From the NCBI GenBank assembly GCA_023150835.1, contig JAKLKB010000009.1, positions 1 to 64,000 of the forward strand: a stretch of DNA of 64,000 nt, given 5' to 3'. The translations under genes were made by a program, and so were the position numbers. Below the pieces are notes generated by a model, which worked only from the letters and a program-made list of their open reading frames with translations, was not told the origin of the DNA and searched no databases. This document shows, one piece after another, positions 16,415 through 24,600 of this stretch. This DNA is from Myxococcota bacterium. Lineage in GTDB: Bacteria; Myxococcota_C; UBA6777. The stretch's first letter is position 1. Each line of letters starts with the position of its first letter.

Positions 16415-16864
16415 ATGAAGGGATTGACAGGACTGTTTCATCGGACTCCCTCGGATCGGGAGCTTCTCAAAAGCCACATCGAACAACCGAGTGTATGGCA
16501 GACCGCTTTTCCTGAGGAACGTCGGGGACAATGGCTGTATTGGTTGGCTGTAGGCTTGTGTATTTGCGTGTTTACGGGCTTTGTGCTGTATCACATTCGC
16601 CTACACGCCGACACAATGCGGCTGCGGTTGGCCTTGGGTGAGACCCAAAAGCAAGTCCTCGCCATCCAAGTCGAGCGCCGTCACCTCGAAAAAGAATGGG
16701 CTGAACTGGTCGCGCCAGAGCGACTGATGCCGATGGCCATCCAAAAGCTCGGTCTGGTGGCCCCCAAACGCCAATTGATCGTCCGACTCCCCAACAAAGA
16801 AATGCGCTCTCAAACAGGGGTTCATCTCGCACAGCGCAACACCTCCCACTCTTCTGCGCGTTGA
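16415..16864 (+). CDS. ftsL: FtsL-like cell-division protein
   Basis: A 149-aa single-pass membrane protein placed between rsmH and ftsI, the standard position of ftsL. It has a short cytoplasmic lead, one membrane helix (about 50-70), then a periplasmic coiled coil (LRLALGETQKQVLAIQVERRHLEKEW) and the septum-initiator-like ending APERLMPMAIQKLGLVAPKRQ, close to the MATKLGM/P-type motif of FtsL/DivIC. FtsL sequence conservation is low, so context carries much of the call. ATG 16415 is preceded by CAGGGA at a good distance. Confidence 0.78.
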   Translation: MKGLTGLFHRTPSDRELLKSHIEQPSVWQTAFPEERRGQWLYWLAVGLCICVFTGFVLYHIRLHADTMRLRLALGETQKQVLAIQVERRHLEKEWAELVAPERLMPMAIQKLGLVAPKRQLIVRLPNKEMRSQTGVHLAQRNTSHSSAR

Positions 16865-16930
16865 TCCTCCCCGCCCAGCCCTCAGCAAAAGACACAAACC
16901 CTCCTCCGATGGGTCGCCTTGGAGAACGTC

Positions 16931-18997
16931 ATGTCATCAAAACCCACTCCCTCCTCGACACGCCAAACCAACACGCCTTACCCCGCCCCCAACGCAGCAT
17001 TTGGTTCGGGCAAGCGCATCGTCTGGGTGATGTGCTTTTTGTGTGTGCTTTTTGCGATCTTGGGCTACCGTTCCTATCAACTCCAAGTCAAACAACGCGA
17101 ATCGTTGTTGTCCTTGGTTCACGCAACACAATACATCTACATCCGACAACAAGCCCAACGCGGCACCATCTACGATCGCAAGATGGCTCCTCTTGCGTTG
17201 AGTGTGATCGTGGATTCGTTGGTCGCCAACCCACGACTCGTCTCCAAAGAACTCGATGCTGCGAGGCAACTGGCGCGCATCCTCGATCTGTCGCCTCGGG
17301 AGCTGTACTGGAAACTCACCCGCGACGGTTCTTTTGTCTGGCTGAAACGTCGCATCAGCAAACGCGAAGCCCAAGCCGTCCGCCAGCTCCCCTTTTCCGA
17401 CAAGCTGCGTTTCGAGTCCGAAAGCCAGCGCGTCTATCCAAATGGCCGATTGGCCGCCCATTTGCTGGGGGGTGTGGGCAGCGACGGCAAAGGTTTGGGG
17501 GCTGCGGAGTTGGCGATGGAACCGCTGCTTCGGGGAAAATCTTTATCGATCCGACGGATGCGTGATCCACAGGGTCGCCAACTGTTGCGAGCGAAGGATC
17601 TGGAGTTGGCACGCAAGCGCGGTGCGGACTTGGTGCTGACCATCGACAAAAGCATCCAATACATCGCAGAGATGGCGATGGGACGGGCAATGGAAAAGAC
17701 GCGGGCCAAGCGGGGCGTCGCGATCGTGATGGAGCCAAACAGCGGTGATATCTTGGCGCTGGTGGTGAAGCCAGACTTTGATCCAAACAAGTTTAGCGAA
17801 GTGCAAGCTGCGATCCGCAACAATGCGGCCTTGTCGAACCCCTTTGAGCCGGGATCGACGATGAAGCCGATCACGATGGCTGCGGCCATGAACATGGGGC
17901 TGGTCAAACCCGAAGAACGCATCCACGACGAAAGCGGTCGGATGCAGATCGGACGCCGAACCATCCGCGACGATCATCCGAAGAGGCGACCGCTTACGCC
18001 GTTGGAGATCATCAAATATTCCAGCAACATCTGCTCTGCCAAGATCGGCTTTCGGATGGGCAAAGAGCGTTTTCATCAACAACTCAAGGCATTCGGATTT
18101 GGAGAACGCTCTGATATCGGCCTTCCCGGGGAATCTCGTGGCATCCTCAGTTCTCCCCATCGTTGGTCGCAGATCGGCCTTGCGAACATCGCATTTGGTC
18201 AAGGGATCGCCGTCACACCGATCCAACTGACGGCTGCGATCAACACCATCGCCAGCGACGGATTGTACTACAAACCCCGTCTCTTCAAGCAGATCATCGA
18301 TCCAAAAGGCAAGGTCACACGCAAGTTTGAAACAGCCCCACGTCGCGTGATATCAAGCGATGTTGCCCAACGTATCGGTTTAATGATGGAGTCAGTGATC
18401 GGGGCACCCGATGGTACGGGAAAATCCGCACGAGTCGATGGCGTTCGTGCCGGCGGAAAGACAGGAACGGCACAAAAGCCCATCCCGGGAGGACGAGGCT
18501 ACGGCAAAGATCGCATCGGTTCTTTTGTGGGTTATGCGCCTGTGGATCAGCCCCGAATCACCGTCCTTGTTGTGATCGATGAACCCAAAAGCCCCTGCAA
18601 GTACGGCGGATGTACCGCTGCACCCGCATGGAGCGAGATCGTTCGGGAATCCTTGACCTATTTGGGAGTTCATACGGGTGAGCCGCTGCGCTTTGCCCCG
18701 ATATCTCACGTGATGAAGCTCGCCGATGCGGACAAAACGCACGTCGCCAAAAAGCTCCCCCTTCCACGCAGCGCCGCAAAGCGCAAGCACCCAACCAAGA
18801 TCGCCCTTCGTTCGGCCAAACGCCCCCACCTCCAAGCACACCGCGTCCATCGCCCCCCCGCCAAGGCCCAAAAATCCCGTCATTCCAGCGATACCACACA
18901 CCCGAAGCGCTCTCGCCCTTCCAAAGCACGACGCTCCCGTACAAAACCCAAACACCGACACAAACCCGCCAAACGCCGCTCCTTCGATACATGGTGA
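16931..18997 (+). CDS. ftsI: Septal peptidoglycan transpeptidase FtsI/PBP3 with basic C-terminal tail
   Basis: Class B penicillin-binding protein that cross-links septal peptidoglycan with FtsW. The 688-aa product has a membrane anchor (about 30-46), a dimerisation domain (RGTIYDRK at about 78), and the transpeptidase motifs STMK (309-312, Ser309 acyl site), SSN (364-366) and KTGTAQ (510-515). Residues after about 575 form a Lys/Arg/His/Pro-rich tail of roughly 110 residues without known domains, absent from most FtsI. No PASTA domain is present. ATG 16931 has GGAG 7 nt upstream. The usual next genes (murE, murF, mraY) are missing; a PEGA protein follows instead. Confidence 0.96.
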   Translation: MSSKPTPSSTRQTNTPYPAPNAAFGSGKRIVWVMCFLCVLFAILGYRSYQLQVKQRESLLSLVHATQYIYIRQQAQRGTIYDRKMAPLALSVIVDSLVANPRLVSKELDAARQLARILDLSPRELYWKLTRDGSFVWLKRRISKREAQAVRQLPFSDKLRFESESQRVYPNGRLAAHLLGGVGSDGKGLGAAELAMEPLLRGKSLSIRRMRDPQGRQLLRAKDLELARKRGADLVLTIDKSIQYIAEMAMGRAMEKTRAKRGVAIVMEPNSGDILALVVKPDFDPNKFSEVQAAIRNNAALSNPFEPGSTMKPITMAAAMNMGLVKPEERIHDESGRMQIGRRTIRDDHPKRRPLTPLEIIKYSSNICSAKIGFRMGKERFHQQLKAFGFGERSDIGLPGESRGILSSPHRWSQIGLANIAFGQGIAVTPIQLTAAINTIASDGLYYKPRLFKQIIDPKGKVTRKFETAPRRVISSDVAQRIGLMMESVIGAPDGTGKSARVDGVRAGGKTGTAQKPIPGGRGYGKDRIGSFVGYAPVDQPRITVLVVIDEPKSPCKYGGCTAAPAWSEIVRESLTYLGVHTGEPLRFAPISHVMKLADADKTHVAKKLPLPRSAAKRKHPTKIALRSAKRPHLQAHRVHRPPAKAQKSRHSSDTTHPKRSRPSKARRSRTKPKHRHKPAKRRSFDTW

Positions 18998-19130
18998 TGA
19001 CAGAAAAACACCGCGAGAGTTGACAGTTTGGGGGATCTTCGATAAGCACGAAACAGGCAAAACGAGAGTCCAAGCGGATCTTTCTGGGAGAGAGACCACA
19101 GCAGAGGCGGCTTGGGTTGGAGGCGTGTGG

Positions 19131-20384
19131 ATGGTGGGTCGTTGTTTGTGTCGTGTTGGATACGGGCTCCTCTTGTGCGTGATGGGGTGGTGGGCAACGG
19201 TATGCACGCAAACGTCGGCGTATGCGCAAAAGACAGCGGACGTTTCTGTGGTTGTGTCTTCTCTCGACAAGACAGGCGCAAACAACGCATGGATCGAAGG
19301 CGTGTGGAGCGAGTCGTTGGGGGTGCGCCACCGCGAAAGTGCCCTCTATTTGGGCGGAATCCCCGAAGACCAAAGCAACGCCCTGTCTGAGGCCGCAAAA
19401 GCCTTTGCAGCGGGAAAAAAAGCCTACGAAGAACTGAATCCTGAGACCTCATTTCGCCAGTTCACCAAAGCCATCCGACACTACAAAGAAGCCAGCGCCT
19501 ACACCACCGATATCAAGCCGCTCGCCCAAGCCCTGCTTTACATCGGCGTCGGCTACCTGCTGAACGGACAACGCGCCCAAGGCATCGCGTCTTTTCAACA
19601 AGCCTTGGTGTTTCAACCGACAGCGACGTTGGCGGGGATATCCACCGAAGAAGACAAGTTGCAGATCTTCAAACTGGCGGAAGAGGAGATCAAAAAACTT
19701 CCCAAGCACCTGATCAAGATCAGCGCAGAGACCGATGCTGCGGTCTTTATCGACGGTCGATTTCGCGGCGTGACGCCCTTGCAGGTGCGCTTGTCTGAAG
19801 GCGAACATCTGATCGCGGTGCGACGCCAAGGCTATGTCTCTTGGGGTCGCAGTTTGCGCATCAAAGGCCCAGAGACCTTGGAGGCTCAACTCAAAGCCTT
19901 ATCAGGACAAACCAACTGGCTAAAATTGGGACAAAGCGCGACGGACAACGGCAGCCAAGAACAAGCCGAAGTCCCCGCAAGTGTCCTTGCATTGGGCCAG
20001 TTGACAGGCGGTGAGATGTTGGTGATCGCACAAACCAAGCGGGTGCAATCGCGTTTGTGGATTCAAGCTGCGGCTTATGATCTTGCGAACAAACGCCAAG
20101 TTGCGGCAGGAGGCGCATGGGCCGAGTGGCCCAAAGGAACAGAGGTTGCGCAAGAGCTTCTGCGATCGCTGTTGCGTGGGACACCTGTTCGCCTTGGAGG
20201 TTGGCTCCCAAATGCCATAGGAAGCACGGGAAGCCCCCCCAAAGGAGGCGGAAACGCCGTAGGGATCGCGTTGGGTATCACAGCGGGTGTGCTGGTGTTG
20301 GGGGCGGGCGTTGCGATCGCGGTGTATTTCTTGACGCAACCGCGCTGCGAAAAAGGAAGCTGCATCGATCTCACGCTCAAGTAA
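19131..20384 (+). CDS. Exported PEGA-domain protein with C-terminal membrane segment
   Basis: A 417-aa envelope protein. A signal peptide (GYGLLLCVMGWWATVCTQTSAYAQ region, about residues 9-32) is followed by a helical TPR-like domain (about 80-170). Next is a PEGA repeat (INISAETDAAVFIDGRFRGVTPLQVRLSEGEHLIAVRR type, about 205-250), then a domain with SVLALGQLTGGEMLVIAQ. A C-terminal membrane helix (about 380-405) precedes a short tail holding two Cys. PEGA modules are common in envelope proteins of Myxococcota. ATG 19131 has GGAGG 8 nt upstream; the long open frame before it overlaps the ftsI tail and is not protein-like. Confidence 0.8.
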   Translation: MVGRCLCRVGYGLLLCVMGWWATVCTQTSAYAQKTADVSVVVSSLDKTGANNAWIEGVWSESLGVRHRESALYLGGIPEDQSNALSEAAKAFAAGKKAYEELNPETSFRQFTKAIRHYKEASAYTTDIKPLAQALLYIGVGYLLNGQRAQGIASFQQALVFQPTATLAGISTEEDKLQIFKLAEEEIKKLPKHLIKISAETDAAVFIDGRFRGVTPLQVRLSEGEHLIAVRRQGYVSWGRSLRIKGPETLEAQLKALSGQTNWLKLGQSATDNGSQEQAEVPASVLALGQLTGGEMLVIAQTKRVQSRLWIQAAAYDLANKRQVAAGGAWAEWPKGTEVAQELLRSLLRGTPVRLGGWLPNAIGSTGSPPKGGGNAVGIALGITAGVLVLGAGVAIAVYFLTQPRCEKGSCIDLTLK

Positions 20385-20442
20385 CCCTCTCCTGATCACT
20401 GTCCCCGCTCAACAGCCATCAGAAAACCTCGGAATAGAGGCC

Positions 20443-20949
20443 ATGATCACCATGCACAAACTACACTCCCCTCTGCCCTGCTCCAAGTCCGATCTTGGGC
20501 GAACCAAGAACAGCTTCGTGCGGATCTGCTCGATGCTGTTGCTGTGCCTTGTTCTCGGAGCGATCTCGTCTTGTGGCTCGCCCTCAGAGGGCGGATTTGG
20601 TGTTCGACTCCAAGGGCTCGATGCAGCGGTACTTGCGCGGATGCGCTTTCTGGATATCGCGATCTTTCCCGCAAGCAAGGTGGCTTGCAACCAAGTCAAC
20701 GCCACCAACTACACCAAAAGCGGAGCTTTTGCCGCCGATCACCTCGGGGAATTTCCCGTTCGCTTCGATGGAACCGAACGAAGGGCGATTATCAACGAGC
20801 TTCCCGAAGGCAACGATCTCGTGTTGTATTTCCTCGGCCTTGAGTCGGTGGGAGAAGAAAAGAAAGCGCTCGCCCAAGGCTGCACAAGCGGGATCACCCT
20901 CAAAAAAGCGGAGATCACCGTCGTCAACGTCACGATGAACGCCCTTTAG
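20443..20949 (+). CDS. Small predicted lipoprotein
   Basis: A 168-aa product with a hydrophobic signal (MLLLCLVLGAISSC) ending in lipobox Cys44, preceded by an unusually long polar lead of about 27 residues; ATG 20452 or a later start would shorten it only slightly. The mature part contains two further Cys (VACNQ, GCTSG) that could pair, and no recognisable domain. It follows the PEGA gene by about 60 bp on the same strand, so cotranscription is likely. Function unknown. Confidence 0.65.
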   Translation: MITMHKLHSPLPCSKSDLGRTKNSFVRICSMLLLCLVLGAISSCGSPSEGGFGVRLQGLDAAVLARMRFLDIAIFPASKVACNQVNATNYTKSGAFAADHLGEFPVRFDGTERRAIINELPEGNDLVLYFLGLESVGEEKKALAQGCTSGITLKKAEITVVNVTMNAL

Positions 20950-21123
20950 CTCTCCTCAAAAAACGACCGTTGTCTTCGCACAAGAAGCCACCGTCACCCA
21001 CATCACGCCCCGTCGTGTACAACCATGACGTCCGATACAACGACTGGACCTGTTCACCGCCCCCCACATCATGCCCTGTTATGCCCTTCTATCGAAGGGA
21101 CAAGATAGGCTAAGGAGCGCTAT

Positions 21124-21453
21124 ATGAGCGAAGCACCCAAGCAAGAAAACAAGCCACGGCGCAGAGTCGCCCCCCTACGCAACACCGCCCCTCGCCGCGT
21201 CCAGCCCGAAGCCCCTCCCCAACACGGCGTATTCAAAGAGGGATGGCTACGCTATCACGATTTTTATAACGGTTTTATGCCCCACCCAAGCGAGTTCGCA
21301 CGAGGCGAAGATCAAGGCGCAACTGAGATGGGGCTGGTTCGTATCCCTGCGTTGATCTTCTACGTCCCGATCTACTACATCTTCTTGCTTTTGCTGTTTC
21401 CGCTGTTCTATCCCTTTATGCTTTTTTCCGCGATCTCTGCGCGAAAATCCTAG
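21124..21453 (+). CDS. Small membrane protein of unknown function
   Basis: 109 aa. The N-terminal 35 residues are Pro/Arg/Lys-rich and probably cytoplasmic. A conserved-looking segment follows (KEGWLRYHDFYNGFMPHPSEF), then a long hydrophobic region with aromatic residues (about 75-103) that can form one or two membrane helices. ATG 21124 has a clear AAGGAG 8 nt upstream, which supports a real gene despite no recognised family. Confidence 0.65.
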   Translation: MSEAPKQENKPRRRVAPLRNTAPRRVQPEAPPQHGVFKEGWLRYHDFYNGFMPHPSEFARGEDQGATEMGLVRIPALIFYVPIYYIFLLLLFPLFYPFMLFSAISARKS

Positions 21454-21520
21454 AGCACCCGAGAGGTGCGCGAGGTCACAGATCAGGGGAGCGCAATGTA
21501 GGAAAGCGAAGCACTGCCTT

Positions 21521-21624
21521 TGCAAGGTTCGCAATCAGCGAGACAACAGCTCGGGGAGCGAAACGCTGTTTTTGCAAGGCTCGCGATCAGCGAGACAACA
21601 GATCGAAGGAGCGAAACGCTGTCA
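21521..21624. repeat. Two 52-bp tandem repeats spanning the end of the giant TPR gene
   Basis: Two direct copies sharing TGCAAGG, CAGCGAGACAACAG and GGAGCGAAACGCTGT blocks, with a degenerate partial copy ahead. The second copy encodes the last residues and stop codon of the minus-strand gene ending at 21587, so that C-terminus has been shaped by the repeat. Confidence 0.75.
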
Positions 21625-24600
21625 TGGAAAGACTCGGATCGAGGGGGATCTGGAGCTTTTTGCGCAGCGCAAGATGTTGGCGAGAAAAAGCAAAGGCCAA
21701 AAAAGAATGCAGGGGCGGGAAGTTTTCGATCAACATCGCGAAATCTGCGGGAGGACGGTCGAGACGACCTGCGGCATACAGAGCCATCGCTTGCAGCGCA
21801 GGCGCAAAAGAAGGTGTGGCAAGGAGACCGATCTGCGAAGAGATCCGCTCGACGGTGTCATGCCACACAACGGGAGCAGGCAGTTCTTGTCGGATCTCTG
21901 GGGAACAAAGACGCTCCGCCAAGGTCCACAGCTCGATCGGGATCTCGGCGGGTGGAAAGATCTCGCGGGGTAGGTGTTGCAAAAGAAGATGTGCAAGAGT
22001 CCCAAGCAGCGTAGCGGATCGAAAAGGCGGCAAAAGCTGGGTCATGGTTTTGGCGAGCAAAAAGCGTTGCTGTTCGGGGGGAGATGCGTACAAAAACGCA
22101 TCGCCAAGCAAAAAAGTGGGCGGGTGGTAACGCAAAAGCGCAGGAGCAAGCGTGTCCGATTCTCCCGCAACAAGATGCACCGAAGGCAAACCAAACTGCG
22201 AAGACAAACGCCGAACCATCCGAGACAAGGGATGATTCGGCTCCAAGGTTTCGTTTGCGAGATGCGTTGCCAAGGGCGGTAAAAGCGAAGCCCAAGAGGC
22301 CGAGTGTTCGTTCATAGCTGTAAACAAAGACGTTGCGGCCTCGGCTTGTTCGGCAAAGTCACCGAGGCAATGGCGTATCTCTTCGTTTGTCAAAGAATGT
22401 CCATCTCCATCCCAAGCGTTCTCTTCGATGGCAGGAAGAGAGGCGGGTGTCTCTTCGCCATGATACCGCAGGAGCGTCACAGCAAGGGCGAGGATATCGT
22501 GTTCTTGGTAGGTTTGGCAGAGCCAAACCAAGCGATGCAACGGCTGTGTCGAAGAAGGAACATCCAGATAAAGCTCTGTGAGGAGCTGGGTTTCGCGCTG
22601 CCATGTGGGTGCAAGCTCGCGATAGCGAAGGAGAAACAGATCTTCGGTGGGGCAGATCTGCAAGCCGAGCAGGTAGGTCAGGAGCGCCATGGGAGCTTGT
22701 TGGAGGGTGTGTTGAAAGAGTTGAGCGATGTTGTAAACGGTGGCAACAAGTTGTTCTTTGGGTGCGTTGTTGGCGTTTGCTTGGCGCAAACGCTCGACAA
22801 GTTGGAAGATCTGTTCTGCTGCGGAGTTTTGTTGTTCATCTTCGCCCCCATGCAAACGCTCGGCGAGCGCAAAGATCTGTTCGAGGGTGACTTGGGCTTT
22901 GTGCGGAACGGAGCGGAGTTGAACACCGTGCCATCGGTCTTGGGAGCGAGACGCGGGAAGATCTTTTGAGGAAGCCGCAGCGAGCGCGTCTTGGGAGGAT
23001 TTGGAAGGTGAGGACTGAAACATCAAAGTAAAGTGTTCGTCCGAAGAAAGCAGGGGCGGCAAGAGATCAGGATCATCCAATTCACCGCTGTCTGTCGCAG
23101 GATGAACGGAGTCGTTGGGAGAAGAAGAAAAGGTGATCTGTGTGTCTTGTTGGGGGATCAAGGTATCGGGCGAAACCCAGACGGCTCCGGACTTGTTGCC
23201 AAAGAAGTCGGAAAGATCGTCTTGGGTGAGGTGTGCGTGGATCTGCGGAGGGCGGAGCATGGGATCAGGAAGAGGCCGATAGTTGTTGGTTCGCGCAGGA
23301 TCGGGAAGTGGCGAAAAGGAGTCTGTGCGTGTGTGATCGTTGAAGTGTTGTCCTGAGAAGGCGGCGTGTGGGAAGGATGTTGTGCGGGAGAAGGCGTTTT
23401 CTTGGGCAGGATCAGGGAGAGCAGCATGAGTGTCTGTGCGCATGGCGTCTTGTGCGGAGAGGGCGGGAGGATGGGCCTCAAACGCATCGGTACGCGAGGT
23501 TTCTTCTTTTTGCGCGAGAAGATCTTCGACAGCGGGAAGGTCTGTATGGGTTTGAAAGCTTTCGTTTTCTTTGGGCAACGATCCTGAAGGGACGGGAAGA
23601 TGGGCGAGAGGAGCGCGCATTTCATCGATCGTCGCTTCTTGAAGAAAAGCAGGGACAGGAAGGTGGGCGAGAGGAGCGCGCATCTCGTCGATGGTCGCTT
23701 CTTGAAAATGGATCGGTGGTAGCGATTGGGGCGGGCTCGATGGCTTCGTTTCCACCGAGCGTTCGGAGGAAACAGGATGTTCAGCGGTCGTGGCATTGTC
23801 TGGCGTGGCTGATGCCGTTTCGTGGGCAGAAAGAGCATCCGTTTCGTCAAGCTCACCGAGTTCAGGAACCGCATCGTGTTCGTCGGTGATTGACGATGCA
23901 GAGAGCGCGGATTCATCGACAGGATCGTTTGTTCTAGAGGGAGAATGCCTGTGTTTGGGGGTTAGCCCCACAGAGGGGCGCAACGATGCCGAGAGACGGG
24001 TAGAGGGCGAAGAGACGGGAGGCTCGATATCGGGGAAGATTTCATTATTTTGGGTATGTATGTTGGGGGGTGGGTTCGAGATCTTTGCCATCTCCGCCAT
24101 CTCCGAGGACTCTGTCGAGCCCAACAATTCTTCAAGGTTGTGGATCATCGAACGTGCAGAAGCCATCTCAGGGTCGGCTTGCCAAGCCTCCCGAAGAGAA
24201 TCCAAAGCGGAAGGCCATCGCTCGCATCGAGCGTGAGCGTGGGCAAGGCGCACCAACAAACGAGCGCGCTCTTTGCGATCACTGGCCTTTGGCAAAAGGC
24301 GCGTCAAGTACTCGGCCTGTTCGTCGAACCGTTCAAGCCGTCCACACAAGGTCTCAGCGCGTTCAAGAACGACGACAGACTGAGGAGAAAGAGCCAAGAC
24401 AAGGCGATAAGCGGACAGAGCTTGTTGTGGCTGGCGCAAGGTGTATTCATAAAAAAACCCAAGTTGTTGGTACAACGCAGGCAGTTTTTCGGAAGCAAGG
24501 AGGTCGTTTTCGCTACGAGCGATCTGCTTTTTGAGCAGACGTTCCAAAAGCATCCACGCCTGAAAACGAGCCGCCAACGAAAGCGCACGCACAAGCAGCG

